A DNA stretch of 64,000 nucleotides from Effrenium voratum. Lineage: Eukaryota > Sar > Dinophyceae > Suessiales > Symbiodiniaceae. Position numbers and translations under genes: made by a program. The stretch spans positions 191,923-255,922 of the forward strand of contig CAUJNA010003289.1 in NCBI GenBank assembly GCA_963377175.1. Direction: 5' to 3'. The notes beneath the pieces are model-generated. The model saw only the letters and a program-made list of their open reading frames with translations. It had not been told where the DNA came from and searched no databases. This document shows, in pieces, positions 1-11,300 of the stretch; the first letter of the stretch is position 1, and every line of letters begins with the position of its first letter.

Positions 1-85
1 TTTCTCCCCCACCACTTCCCAGATTTTTTTCTGCCATGGATCGCCCCCACCGCAACCCCGCTGACAAATCCCTCCGCTCCATCCC

Positions 86-200
86 ATGGCGCTGCTGCTG
101 CCCCTCTTCGCCGCGGCGGTGGCTGCGGAAGCTTCGGCGCACGTGGGCTGGCGCCTGGCGAACTCCCCCTGCGCGCGGCTGCAGCAGATGCCCCCAGCTG
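86..200 (+). CDS. Possible first exon with signal-peptide-like start
   Basis: GC-rich open segment starting MALLLPLFAAAVAAEASA, which looks like a signal peptide, and continuing HVGWRLANSPCARLQQ. Several GC dinucleotides could be donors (for example after CTG at about 160 or CCA at about 200), so the 3' end is approximate. Nothing ties it to the exons downstream. It may be a chance GC-rich frame. Confidence 0.28.
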
Positions 201-419
201 CAAGAGGTGGCCCTGGGGAGAGGCTGTGGAAGGGAGCCGAAAGAAATCGGCGCGGAGATCGGAAGAATTTGCCGTGGGAGGAGGCTACCAGTTCTGTAAG
301 CACGTGGTTTGCTGAAGGTGAGGTTGGTATTTGTCCTCGCTAAGTTTGAAGGAAACTGGTCATGTCTGCCCTTTTCCCCGAAAATCGTCGCAAAGGGCGT
401 GTGATCCGCCGGATTTTTT

Positions 420-680
420 GCACTGGACTTGCACAAGAACCTGCGCTGAGAAGTTGCACTGAGAAGTTTCTCAGAGAAACTATCACAGAGAAACTTGCAG
501 AGAGGAACTTGCACAGAGAACTATTTGGCGCCGAGAAACTTTTCTAGAGAACATGCGCAATGCAACTCGCACAGGGAAACTTGAGCAGAGAACTTGCGCA
601 GACAAACCTGCAGAGAGAAACTTGCACAGAGAAACTTGTGCAAGCGCAAAGAACTTGCACAGAAACAGTTGAAAAGAAAG
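420..680. repeat. Degenerate short tandem array (GAGAAACTTGCACA)
   Basis: At least ten imperfect copies of a 14-24 bp unit built on GAGAAACTTGCACA, with variants such as AGAACTTGCGCAGA. The repetition opens several frames on both strands, which explains the predicted short ORFs. No coding evidence. Confidence 0.85.
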
Positions 681-3600
681 ACTTGGGCAAAAGAATTGTG
701 CGATTGATTTGCCTGTCCGTTCATGCTCTTGCCTGCAACTTTGTAACTTATGTTTTCGGGCCATGTGTCTTCTAGTCAGACGCAAATCAAGCCACAGAAG
801 AAAGGGACGGCGAACGCTGGACCACCCATGAGAGGAGCTCGCTTGCGACTGCCAATCATTTTCAACTTGGTGTCCTTTTTGGCTGGTTTGGTGGAACAAT
901 GGAGGGCGATTCCTGGTTTACATGAAGGTCATTTATTTTGGACAAAGGACACCTGTGCTCATTTTATGTTGCTTTCATGTTCAAGCCACGTCAGGTAAGT
1001 GGGTGCAGACGCATGGTCATTGGGTAGCTAAGGTTAGTCCCCTTAGCGTGTCTCTAAGCTATCACCTACTAGGTGGATTGAACCTTCAAGTGGGCTTGGC
1101 TCAGTGGGGTTCCGCAACCCACAATCCAACCCACAATGGGGCGGTGCTGATCCACCAAGTCCTTCTTGGTTGTTTCAAAAATTTATAAAGTATACAGCTA
1201 ACCACGATAAATATAGCAGGGGTGACTAGGGTTAGTTTCCTTGTAACCACATGTAACCACGATGGCAACCTGCTTGCCTGACGAGGCTAGGGAAGATGTT
1301 TCTTTAGAACCGAGGTTGAAGTTGGGGCCTCTTTGAAGCCTTTGACTTGCTTCTTTGGGGCAAGTCATCGGGACCTTTTGGGCAGGTGTTTTGTTTGCAA
1401 AGAGGGTGTTGGGCCGAAGCGAGTTCCGAGGCTTGGGGACGACCTGCAGTCACTCTTTGCGGGCCTCTTCGAGGAGTGGGAAGCTTCCGACGTGCAAGGC
1501 CCCTAAAGTGATGCAGCTGTGTCTCTTTAGGGTACGACTTTTTCGTGGTTGAAAAGAGACACCAAAAGGGAGCTGTTCCTTTCATTTTGCTCCGGGGGGG
1601 GGTTCTCTAAAGAAGACACAAGTGTCTGTGTGTGTCTGTGTCTCAAATCAGGAAACGCACCAAGCCAAAATTTGCGAAATTGGTTCCTTCTTTTTAATGT
1701 CCCAAACCCAATCAAAAAGGGTTCCCCAAGAGCAAGAATCTGACCTTTGGGCTCCATTTAGAGGCAATTTCCTCTGGGGCCATGTCTAAGAATTGAACAT
1801 CTGCCTGAAAAGGGGGCAGAAGCTCAAGCGGCACCCCCACAAGGGACTCTGCAAAAAGGTTCTTCACACACGAGTGCTTTTTTCCTCAGCTGAAAGCCAT
1901 GGGGTCATAGGTGTCCTTTTGGTTGTTTTGCTTAGAAAAATAGATGGCCCTGGTTTACCTGGTGGTTTAATCATCTACCAGGGCCATGTATTTCCCCTAA
2001 AAGGACGGGGTCGATCGACCCAGATAGGTGATAAGGGGCGGTTTGGGGCAGCTTTCACGGAGGGTTCTGGGTTCCAGGGATGTTGGGGATACCACCTTGT
2101 CTGATATTATTTTGTTTTAGTCTATGTTGTTTTATTGTTGTTTTCTGTGTTTTGTATTTTCTTTTCTTTGGGGTGGGGGTTCTGTTGCCGTGTCAATTTG
2201 CAGGGGTAAGTTTGGCGTGTTCTTTTGCCGGTTTGCATGGATTTCTCAATAGGACCCTCACAAGGGTGATTTGATCTCGATTCCCAACTCACGGGTTGAC
2301 TCTCCTAAATCAGTAGCTACTCTCCGGGAGGTTTTCGGAAGGAACGCTCCTTGTAAGAGATCCATTTTTCCGAACCGAAGAAGCAGGTTCCTTTTATTGA
2401 TACGCCGGAAATTCCCAATTTCCAGAACCATGGCGGTTTTGGCAGACCGTCATGTTGAAGCCTTGCACCCACTTCCATGAATGCTGGAATTAGGGTAATA
2501 TGTGCCGATTAGTTGTTGAAGGCTCTTTAGGTTTTCCTTCGTTCAAAGAGCAGCAAGTTAGCTTACTGACAAAGTAGGCTACAACCATGGCTATAACTTG
2601 GGCAACTGGGGTCCCCTTACCATGGTTAGATCAACTAGGTGGGTTTCCCCTTATGGTTACAGGCTTCCAAGTATTAGTCCCTAATCATGGTTACAGTGCC
2701 AATCTAGACTGCATGCTGCGGATTCCACCAAACGAGCGCTCTCTTGTAGCATACGTGCAACTTGCTTGTGCTCAGTCGGGAATGACCCTTCCGCGGGTTG
2801 GGAATCAACCGGAAGGGGATTCCCTCAAAAGGGAAGCCACCAGTTGGATGGTTGACGGGCTCATTCCAATCATACCCTTCCATCCAAAATTTGGCCGCAA
2901 CCTATTTTTTTTTGAAGGTCATTCCCTTTCTTATTCCCTAGCTCTCGCGGCCGCCGGCTTTTCCTGAGCCGTGAAGCCGGGCTGGCCTTTTCCCTAAGCG
3001 GACAGGAGCTCCGTCCCAAGATCGATCCCAGGACCTGAGCTCCATGCCGCGGCCGAAGGGCCTCAGCTCCGGCCCCTCGAAGCCGATCCCGGGATATTTG
3101 GGGGGGGGGGGGGTGGGATCCCGGATTTTTTTGCTTGTTATTTTTTTTTGGGGGGGGGGTGGAAGTCGTTTTTTTGTTTTGGGGGGGGTGGAAGTCGATT
3201 TTTTTTTTTTGGGGGGGGAAGTGGTGGAAGTCGTGGTAGGGGCGAGGATTTTGTTTTGGGGGGGTGGAAGTGGTGGTAGGGGTGAGGTATGGGGGAGGTT
3301 GGAGCTTGCAGGTTTGGGAGCTGGGAGCGGCGAGCGGAGGTGAGGGGGTTTGAGAGTGCGGTGTTCCACGTGGGGGTTTGGGTTGAATTTTTCTGAATGC
3401 ACCACAATCAAAACCTGGGTAGATGAAGGATACTCAGGGACAGTCTCAACCATACATGCTAATAGGTCAAGAATTCCTGTTTGCCACAGGTTTGGATGAC
3501 TCAAATGGATTATTGGTTGCCTTTGGTGTCCCTTCCACACATAATACTGAGGGGCACCCTACATCAAGTTCTGGAATTCAAATGGGTGTCAAGGGTTCAA

Positions 3601-3839
3601 AAGGGGCTGATTCAGGATTTGGCTTTTGGGCGAGACACAACTTATCTTCTGAAGCTTGCGGGAAAGTAGAACAGCAGACATATTCACTGTTTCAATTGGG
3701 AGGTCAACTCCTCTTGAGCAACTTAACGGGTGAGCTGTGCAGTCAAAGATGGTACCTGGTACTGAAGGCGCCTACTGATCGTCATGGTCGTGGAACATCT
3801 GGTTTTGGGCACAGTTTCCGTGATACCAAAGTGTTTATA

Positions 3840-4110
3840 ACTGCGTGTGTGCTGTGTGCTGTGTGCTGTGTGCTGTGTGGAATGTGCTTTGTGTGTGTGT
3901 GTGCTCTCTCTGCTTCGCTCTGTGTGCTGTGCCGTGTGTACGTGTGTACGTGTGTACATGTGTACGTGTGGGTACGTGTGGGTACGTGTGTGTACGTGTG
4001 TGTACGTGTGGGTGTGTGTCTGTGTGTCTGTGTGTCTGTGTGTCTGTGTGTGTGTGTGTGCTGTGAGTGCTTGTTTACTTGTGTGTGTGTGTGTGCTTGC
4101 GTGTTTCAGG
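3840..4110. repeat. TG-rich microsatellite
   Basis: Runs of TGTGTGCTG, TGTGTACG and TGTGTCTG. They open reading frames rich in Cys and Val (or His and Thr on the other strand) that carry no protein signal. Confidence 0.92.
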
Positions 4111-4172
4111 GTGCCCTTTTCTACCCTTTTAGAGGGACTGCACCCTTTTGCAGCGCCCTTCCCCCCCAGTTT

Positions 4173-4284
4173 TGGAGAACCCGTGGTGTTCGGCATCCGG
4201 AATTTCTCGTTCCTCCGAGGCCTCGTGGCCTTGACGGCGCAGCAGCTGGTTTCCGACCTTCTGGGCTTCGGCGGAGAAGTGCAG
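4173..4284 (+). CDS. Candidate upstream exon (unknown protein)
   Basis: Open frame reading PVVFGIRNFSFLRGLVALT, then AQQLVSDLLGFGGEVQ, ending before a GC donor (GCCATC). It is the only recognisably protein-like segment for kilobases, with good hydrophobic/charged alternation. The acceptor is not of the AG-G type (AG before T or A), which lowers confidence. No family recognised. Confidence 0.45.
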
Positions 4285-5894
4285 GCCATCGGAGTCATTG
4301 GCTGAGGGGAGGGAGGAGGGCCCACAGAAAATTTTCCTCCAGTCCTCCCCCCCCTCCCCCCCCCCTTAAGAGGTTGTGTTATTTTGTTGAGCCTTATTAT
4401 TAGGGGCTTATTTGGATTTTCTCCCAGTCCTTCCTGCCCCCGCCCTAAGGGGTTGTGCAACCTGTTGTTCATGGGGGCTTGGGGGGAGGGAGGACGAGGG
4501 GGAGGGAGCCCAAATTCAAATTTAGCCGCTTACAAGCCTTAGGGGCTTAATTGGGCTCCCCCCTCCTCCCCCCCCCAGCCACCATGAGTTATTGTCGGGG
4601 CACAGCCCTACCCTCTTGCCAATGGAAGTTGACAGGAAGGTTATTTGTGGAAAGGGGGTAAATGATTGGCAACGATGAATTCCTAGATGATGTCCACCAC
4701 AGGGCTCTCCATTGAAAGGGGAGCTCTATATTTTTTAGGGTTATTTTTCCCGTTGGCTTCAGATATATTTCTTTCCAGCCCCCTGAAAAAAACAAAGCGG
4801 CAAGGGCGGGCGAGCGAGCGAGGGAGCGCCAACCCACCCTAACCCCCTCGATACCCTAAATGCGCTAAACCACCTACCTACACCTACCCTCCTACCGTCA
4901 CCTCCCCACAAAGCCCGAAACCCGCCACAAACCTACCCGAAACCAACACTAAACCTACCCTGAAGCCCCCTAAGCCCTACACCAACCCTGAAGCATTCCC
5001 TAGCCGACACCCACCATAAACCTAGCCTAAACCTACCCTACCTTAAAACCCAACACCAACTAAACGTACCTTAAACCCTTCCAGACCCTAAACCAACCCT
5101 AAACCTACCCTAAACCTACCCTAAACCAACCCGAAGCAAACTCAGCCTAAACCAACCCTAAACGCACCCTAAACCCACCTTAAACCCACCCACGAACTCA
5201 CTGTAAAAGTATCTCAAACCGAAATCAGACAAAACATGGCAGCCCAACTGTTCAATTCGCATCAAAACCTGCGAAGCCTCAAATTGGCTCAAAAGGGCAC
5301 CCCAAAATTGGTAAGGTTTGCTGCTTGCTTTTCCGGTTCTTTTTCAAAGCCAGCCCAAAGCAGGGTGGGCCGGATTTTTTTTCCGGCATAACATGGATAA
5401 CCCAAACAAGGAACCCTGCATCAAAGGATTGCCACCCCTGCCCGCAAAGCCGTACACCCTTGGGGGCACACATGGTCCTTTCCACTTTGAAGAGGTTCCA
5501 ACTCTTGGTTGGGACACTAGGAGATGGAGAGCCTTGACCATTTGCGGTCTCCATGGATTCCAGAGTTTCAGGGTGTCAGCGCTAAGTTTCAATAGTTGGT
5601 GATTCAATTCGAGCTTCGATTTCAATTAGTTGGCAATTCAGCTTGAGCGTGGCGATTCAACCAGAGCGGACAAGAGCAAGCCAAGTTGCATATTCTCTAT
5701 GACTGAGAAAGCATTGGCCACACGTCTCTGACAGATGCGAGAACAGCCAGTTGAAATTCATCAGCCTCAAGCAGGCGCGAGTCGAAATGTCCAAGTAGGA
5801 GAGGCCAAACAAAAAGAGAGGCCTTGACCATGCACTGCGGCTCCATGGGATTTTAACGCGTTTCCGGGTGTCAGCTGTCCCCGAACTTCGCCAG
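4285..5894. other. Non-coding stretch with telomere-like DNA
   Basis: C-runs at 4330-4370 and 4557-4576, a fragment with TGATGTCCACCAC near 4690, the CCCTAAA-like block (4840-5190), then unique-looking DNA with TTCAATT/AGTTGG motifs near 5590-5680. No exon recognised. Confidence 0.6.
4840..5190. repeat. Degenerate telomere-like block (CCCTAAA)
   Basis: Roughly 350 bp dominated by CCCTAAAC, CCTACCCTAAA and ACCAACCCTAAA variants. Dinoflagellate and plant telomeres are TTTAGGG, so the strand shown reads as its complement. The units are diverged and not in perfect tandem, as in an old interstitial telomeric tract. Confidence 0.7.
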
Positions 5895-6045
5895 GCGCTC
5901 TTCAGCGCCGCCTGCGCCGCAGGCGCCCCGGGGTCTTCGCCCGCGTCTGCGCGGAGCGCGGAGAAGGCGGCGGAGAAGGCGGCGGCGCGGCTGCGGGAGG
6001 CGGCGCAGCTTACGGAGCTGGAGCTGCAGCTTCCGGGCCACTTGA
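5895..6045 (+). CDS. Candidate upstream exon (Ala/Glu/Lys-rich helix)
   Basis: After CGCCAG, phase 0, the frame reads ALFSAACAAGAPGSSPAS, then ARSAEKAAEKAAARLRE, AAQLTELELQLPGH. It is strongly helical and alanine-rich. GC donors occur after the codons ending at 5999 and again near 6039, so the end is approximate. A family-D fragment follows at about 6130. Confidence 0.45.
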
Positions 6046-6817
6046 AGCTACTCCTCTAGGTCCCAGCTTGCCAACAAATATACGGCTTTTTTTTTTTGGA
6101 TTGGTTTTGGGAAAACTTCGAGTAAAATAGAGTACAGAGAAGAGTTGGTGCCCTTAGTCTAACCTCTCTACTGGAGGACCTAGTCAGGAGTTGAAGTGTT
6201 TGAAAATATAGAACTTAAAGGGGTGATCGGGTACTTTGGAAGTGAGTAATAACCATGGTTATAGCCCACAAACGCCATGGTTATAAGTCTCTTAAGATGG
6301 TGGGTTACAACCAGGCTTACTAGCCACTCACCAAGCACTCTGCACCTTTAAGTAGACTAGACTTTCTGTTGGGCCGGAATCTGTTGTTCTTTGGGTCCTG
6401 TTGCCAAGTGGCCGCGATAGTGAGGATTGCTGGGAGGGTAAAATGCGAAAGACCTTGAGGATAGGTCCAATCAAGGAGCCAAAAGGGGCCAACCGACCAG
6501 ACTAACGATAAAATTGACGCAGGAGGTGTCCTCTGGAGTTCCGTTCTTTTGTGGGGACATCCAGAAAATTGGATGGTCCCTCGAGGTTCCTCGTTGCTTT
6601 GCAGCGGAGCAGTGGCTTGCTCTAAGGCACAGGTACCTGATTCTCCCTTCGTCTTGGAATACAAGGCCTGGCGTAGTTTCTAAACCATCACTTCCATGGT
6701 CATACGACTAAGTTTGGTTTTCAAGTACCCCGCAACCCCACATGTTTTTTTTTGACCCCTTGTCTTTTCTTGTGATACCTGGAAGGTCCATCCGGGCCTC
6801 GCTCAGGCTTCCCCGAG
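6046..6817. other. Non-coding stretch
   Basis: Contains the right half of a family-D element (about 6130-6183, ending CTACTGGAGGACCTAG), an inverted CCATGGTTATAACC-type repeat (6240-6330) and otherwise nothing recognised. Confidence 0.55.
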
Positions 6818-6871
6818 GTGGATGGCCACCTGGCAGCGGCGAAGAGTTCTTCCCCCGACGAGTCGCCGGAG
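6818..6871 (+). CDS. Candidate upstream exon
   Basis: Acceptor CCCGAG before G, phase 0, reading VDGHLAAAKSSSPDESPE, donor GCGCAG. GC-rich third positions and flanking signals are like the transporter exons. A family-F element starts about 65 bp downstream. Function unknown. Another frame (ASPRWMATWQRRR) is also open. Confidence 0.42.
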
Positions 6872-8226
6872 GCGCAGCTCGGCCCGACGCGTCTCCGCGT
6901 CATCTGCAGACCTAACTTGGTGCGATAGGGAGTGTGGGAATGAACCCAGGAATTGGTCCCCTTAAAGCAAACCACCAGTTGGATGGTCTATCTCGGGTCA
7001 TTGGCTCATTCCCTATTGCCCTGTTGTCCCTTTTCCTTCGTTTTTTGTTTGGGTGGCTCGTCTTTTATAGAGGTGGGACCCCTCTCCAAAAAAGCCTTGT
7101 GGTTTTCCTTTTGGTTTCCCGAAAAGAGCCACTGCAAAAAGGGGTACTCCCAAAAAAGACACAGACACACACACACACTGCCCAAGAATTTTCTGCGTGT
7201 TTGCGTGCATGGTCATGCATCTGCGCCCCAATTACCGCGATCGGGAACAAAACAAGAAATTAGACAATTTATTCTTTCCGGTTTGTGAACTATGGTCCTG
7301 AGCCGTCCCTCTCGGGGAATTGTTGGGTTAGATTTGAACTCGGTATGCTTCAAAACGACTTCCAGCGATAGTATTCGATACGATTTCAGGCTGCGATACT
7401 TGCTTTTCGATACCGATAGCTCGCAATACGCAAGGATACGATTCGGTATGTTGTATTTGTATTGTTGAAACGGCCCTGTTCTCTCGAAAGATTGTGGATT
7501 GAATTGGATACCAACAGGAAAATTGCAAGTTTGGCGTCCCTATTTTGACACATTCCCATATCCTTGATAACGTTTGATTTGTGGTTGTGCGGAGTAGACG
7601 TTGACAGCAAACAGCCGACCACCGAAATCTTGCCCAAGGTTATCGACTTTTCCAAGCATTTCAAGGCTTGTTTCGGTCAATGGCAAAGCTAATGTTTCGG
7701 CAGGGCCAACAATTTGATTGTTGTATTGTCTGAGCCCAATGACCCCCTGGACCCCAAAGGCGGCATCTTTTTGCGGGGGCTTCTATGACGGGCCTCTGGC
7801 CCAAGCCCCCGCATGGTGCAATGTGGGGTAAAACCAAAGAATCGGAGCCTCCAAGCAGGTGTCTTTTTAGAACTCGCGTGCCCCAAGCCAGAATATCCGT
7901 CGAAATACTCAGGGCCTTCACTCAGACTTTGCGTGTCGATTGTGCGGCATGCTGGAGAGCAAACTGCCAGAGGACAAGAAAGCGGTGATCAGAGTTATGA
8001 GAACTTGACAGCCATAGACTGACTTCAGTGAACACATCTTTCTGTAGCATTATTTTTGTTTTCTCATTGTTTCTTGTAATTATCATATTGTTTTGTTTTT
8101 TGTTTTATCTTTGTATGTTCTTTTTTGTATCATATGTTTTCTTGTTCACCCCGAATTACCGAGGGTCCCCCAATGACCGGACACACTCACCCCCCCCCCC
8201 CCCCCCGCAACCCCCGGATTCGCCAG
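6872..8226. other. Non-coding stretch
   Basis: Family-F element (6936-7020) right after the candidate exon, a short CA run (7160-7180), and a C-run at 8189-8205 just before the next candidate exon. Remaining sequence unassigned. Confidence 0.55.
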
Positions 8227-8298
8227 GCCCTGGGTGAGCTGTTGCAAAGCTCTCGCCTGCTGCAGCGGCACTTGGACGCTCTCAAAGCCGCCCTCCAG
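8227..8298 (+). CDS. Candidate upstream exon (helical)
   Basis: Acceptor CGCCAG before G, donor GCGCCC, phase 0 on both sides, 72 bases. Reads ALGELLQSSRLLQRHL, then DALKAALQ, an amphipathic helix. The whole segment has the codon use and boundary style of the MATE exons. No family recognised. Confidence 0.5.
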
Positions 8299-9920
8299 GC
8301 GCCCGGATGGGCCATACTGGTTGCGAATCCATTTTCGCACCACCTGAGAGTTTTCTGGAATGCTTCGAGTCCCCTGTAAATACCCACAAACAATGGTTTC
8401 AGTTGCAACCATGGGTTCACAGTGGTGCGAAATGGATTCCGTCCATCCGGTCAACAGGAGCCGCCCGGACCTTTGACCTCTTCTGTCAAATTTGTTTGGT
8501 TCGGTTTCTGGGGGTTATCAAAGTCAGAAAATGGAATCGGCTGTTTCTCTCTCACCCGCCGCTTGGTGAAGGTGACTTTGATCATGGTAACATGAGGCCA
8601 GCTCTACGGGAAGGAAGAGCAAGGAGGTTTGGATCTTCCACCCCCAAAACCGGAAAAGGAGGCTTGGGACATTCGCCACGGATTGCCCACCCCAAGTTCA
8701 GACATTTGACATGGATTTTCCACCCCTAAACATGTCATTGTGGGGATGTGTTCAAAAAATCGAAGCATCCCCAAATAGCGGTGTTTCTTCATTGTTTAGG
8801 GTGAAAAGGTGAAAACCCTCAAAAGCCACTCCCTTTAGTTGAAACCCAGAGGTCGAGGTCCGCAAGAAGTCGCGCTGGTCATCTTGTTTCGTGGCCGTCG
8901 CTTTTGTGCTCGGCGGGTGCACGCAGGGTTTATGTTCACATTGGCTGTGTGGGGTCCAACTGGATCTCCAAGGTTCTGGAAGTGGTGTTTTTTTTTTGGT
9001 TTCCATTTTCTGTAGATGAGTCTTCTTGGTGACACAACTGTAAGCACGGAGCACCTTGATATCACAATGTTGGTCGGTTTGGAGGGGGCAAGTTCCGCAT
9101 GCCGCCCACACAAAGAAAACGAGCAAGGTGGATACATTTGGGCCAGTCAGAGAATCTACCAAGACCCTATCATCTACCAAGGGCCCTCATGACTTCCATT
9201 TAGGAATGGAGATTGTCCATGCGTGTCCTTTACCAGTGGAACCCATCCATGTTTCTTTTTCCAAAGCACTGGCTTGTACCTCTTTTTTTTTTTTAATATC
9301 AGGGCATCTAGGTGCTTTCCCATTGGGCATTTCCAAAATAGGTTTCCGAAAAGACGCCCAAGTTTGGGGTGGAACGAGGGCTTGGTTGCCACTGTACCAT
9401 GCAGCCCCCCTGGGCGTGCGTGAAGAATGCTGCCCCTTTGCGGACTTCGAGCACAGCCAGCCCAAGGAAACCTATCTCCCGAAGGACTCCTTTGGTGCAT
9501 TTTGCCAAGGGCTGTGAGGACTTTAACTTTTTGCCAACTGATGGGTTTTCCGTATTAAACCACTAAAAGAAAAAAAAAAAAACTTTCAGCAGGGGAGCAG
9601 AAAACAACCGAGTCGGACGGTGGCTGCAATGGCCAGGTTCTACGGAGCTCGCCTGGTGAAACCTTTCCCGTGGAACCCGATCCTGGGTTCCGGACATTCG
9701 ATCAATTTGGTAGATACAAAATCCAGGCGTCCATGAGACTTCCCGGAACCCTCCATCGCATCGCTGCCCAACCCTCCTTAAAGGGCAGTACCTAGTAAGT
9801 GGTTGCCTGGTAACCCACTGAATGAAGACCTATCACCATGGCTTTTGTGTTTTGTTCCACCATGGCTACTACCCACTTCCCTGACGTATCGATCGCCCAT
9901 CCACCGCACCCCTCCGCCAG
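8299..9920. other. Non-coding stretch
   Basis: Direct repeats of a TTTTCCACCCCT-like motif (8625-8745), a family-K copy (9498-9610), and CCATGG/TAGTAAGTGG repeat (9785-9880). No exon recognised. Confidence 0.55.
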
Positions 9921-9953
9921 GCCAGTCTCAAGGCTCTGCCTGTGCTGCTGAAA
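9921..9953 (+). CDS. Candidate upstream microexon
   Basis: Thirty-three bases between CGCCAG and donor GCTCCA, reading ASLKALPVLLK in phase 0. A family-E inverted-repeat element starts about 50 bp downstream, as seen after proven exons. Very short, so chance is possible. Confidence 0.35.
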
Positions 9954-11180
9954 GCTCCAGGTGATCGGATCGCATTTCGCTCGGTTTTGGTAAGGTAACC
10001 ACAGCTACCCTCCCACCAAACATGGAACCCTTCGACGTTCGGAATTTCATGGTTTGGACCATTTTTCCTTTCAAAGGGACCCCAAAACGTCAGGCTCCAT
10101 GTTAGTTGGTGGGAGGGTATGTAAATGGGGTCAGCCCCAAGAAGCATCCGCCTCCCACAGTGACCGGTTTCTTAGAACTTCCCCGTTTTTAACCTACAGA
10201 AGGGGTAATACTGATGGACTGCACCTGTGCGGTTCTTGCAGAAGAAAAACAATCATGCCTTTTAGCCGTGTTTTTTCCCTGGGGGGGGGGTTCGAAGACC
10301 AAAACACAACCAAACGTCAGAAAAAGCAAAAAGCGCAGAACCATGTCGCTCAGTTGCCCGGATTCCGGGCGCCTTTGAATCCGAGTTTCAGACAAACATG
10401 GCGGGCCCAAACAGCCGTAGCTGTTGCCGGTATGTTTGTGGCGAGGTCACCGGAGTTGAACTCAGCTTGGTCCCGACGACGAGCACACTATTCGTTTGAC
10501 ACGGTGAGATGGACACACAAAGGGGCATGTAATTATGCATAGAACCATGTCGTGTATACATAATAATATATATATATATATATATGTATTATGCACGCTC
10601 AGGCGCCTTTTTTTTGCTTCTTTCGCCGCAGGCACACCACCAGCCCGCCCGGCTCCGAATTCGCTCCGCGAGATGTCGGTGTAATTTTGCCAGGCTCGCG
10701 GAGTTTCAAGGCCCAGCGCAGGTAAGATGCTAAGATTTTCAGAGCGGTTCTCTCTTATGCGGTGCACTTTCAGCGCAGCTGGCGCGGCATCCCAGCCTGG
10801 GTTTTGTCCGCCCTCGCTTCCGTGCAAGGAGATGCCGGGCCAAGGAGCAAGTAGTTCTGAACGTACACATATTGCCCGACCCCACCTTCCACACAGCAGT
10901 GATGGCTGCAGCCCAGAAATTGCTCGTGCATTTGGGCAATCCGGGGCTTGATCCTCAGATGCGTATACGACAAGTGGTGTACACATTCATATTGTACACG
11001 TTTGACGACATAGCGGGGCGTGTCTGAGTGAACGACGCGCATACGTCAAAATAGATAAGCATATTTATATATATATATATATATATATATGCTTATACGT
11101 ATTCACACGCTCCTACATATAGATCTTTGTGCCATACCTATCTTCATTTCAACGGATTTTCGGGCCGGGGGCATTCGGAG
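9954..11180. other. Non-coding or unresolved stretch
   Basis: Family-E element (10006-10119), TA runs at 10565-10590 and 11063-11092, and a GC-rich part (10630-11025) open in several frames. One frame ending at 11026-11028 reads KEQVVLNVHILPDPTFHTAV, which looks protein-like, but it has no AG-G acceptor in phase and no family match. Confidence 0.4.
10006..10119. mobile_element. Family E inverted-repeat element
   Basis: TACCCTCCCACCAAACATGG at the left and CCATGTTAGTTGGTGGGAGG at the right. The interior TTTCAAAGGGACCCCAAAACGTC is shared with copies at 16301-16405 and 38926-39036 (the latter in opposite orientation). Confidence 0.78.
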
Positions 11181-11300
11181 GTCGCCGCTCGCCGCTCGCC
11201 AGGCCCGGCGCTCCGCGCCCGGCTCCGGCGCCTCTTGGACGGCGCCGCGGTGGCTGGCAGCGGCGCGGCCGCGCCGAGGAGGCGCCACGGGCTCTGCGAG
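11181..11300 (+). CDS. Candidate upstream exon (Arg/Ala-rich)
   Basis: Acceptor TTCGGAG before G, donor GCGCGG after GAG, phase 0 on both sides, 120 bases. Reads VAARRSPGPALRARLRRLL, then DGAAVAGSGAAAPRRRHGLCE. A family-C element starts 57 bp downstream. All frames are fairly open here because of the high GC content, so the frame choice rests on splice phase. Confidence 0.42.

Larger units (their letters stand above)
201..4172. other. Non-coding repeat-rich stretch, left part
   Basis: Holds the tandem array at 420-680, a family-G element (1907-2012), a family-F-like piece (2820-2935), CCATGGTTA-type repeat copies (about 2585-2700), G/T homopolymer runs (3095-3280), a family-H fragment (3392-3480) and a TG-rich microsatellite (3840-4110). 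No convincing exon seen. Confidence 0.7.

Noticed and set aside
3044..3407. Gly/Val-rich frame and its Pro-rich complement
   Set aside because: Produced by G and T homopolymer runs.
3423..4403. 326-codon frame
   Set aside because: Runs through a TG microsatellite and repeat DNA; only its end overlaps the exon-like segment at 4173-4284, in a different frame.
10741..11028. Open frame ending KLLVHLGNPGLDPQ..DDIAGRV, slightly like a cation-diffusion-facilitator C-terminus
   Set aside because: Resemblance is limited to a VHILPDP word, the other frames are also open, and no phase-compatible AG-G acceptor was found.
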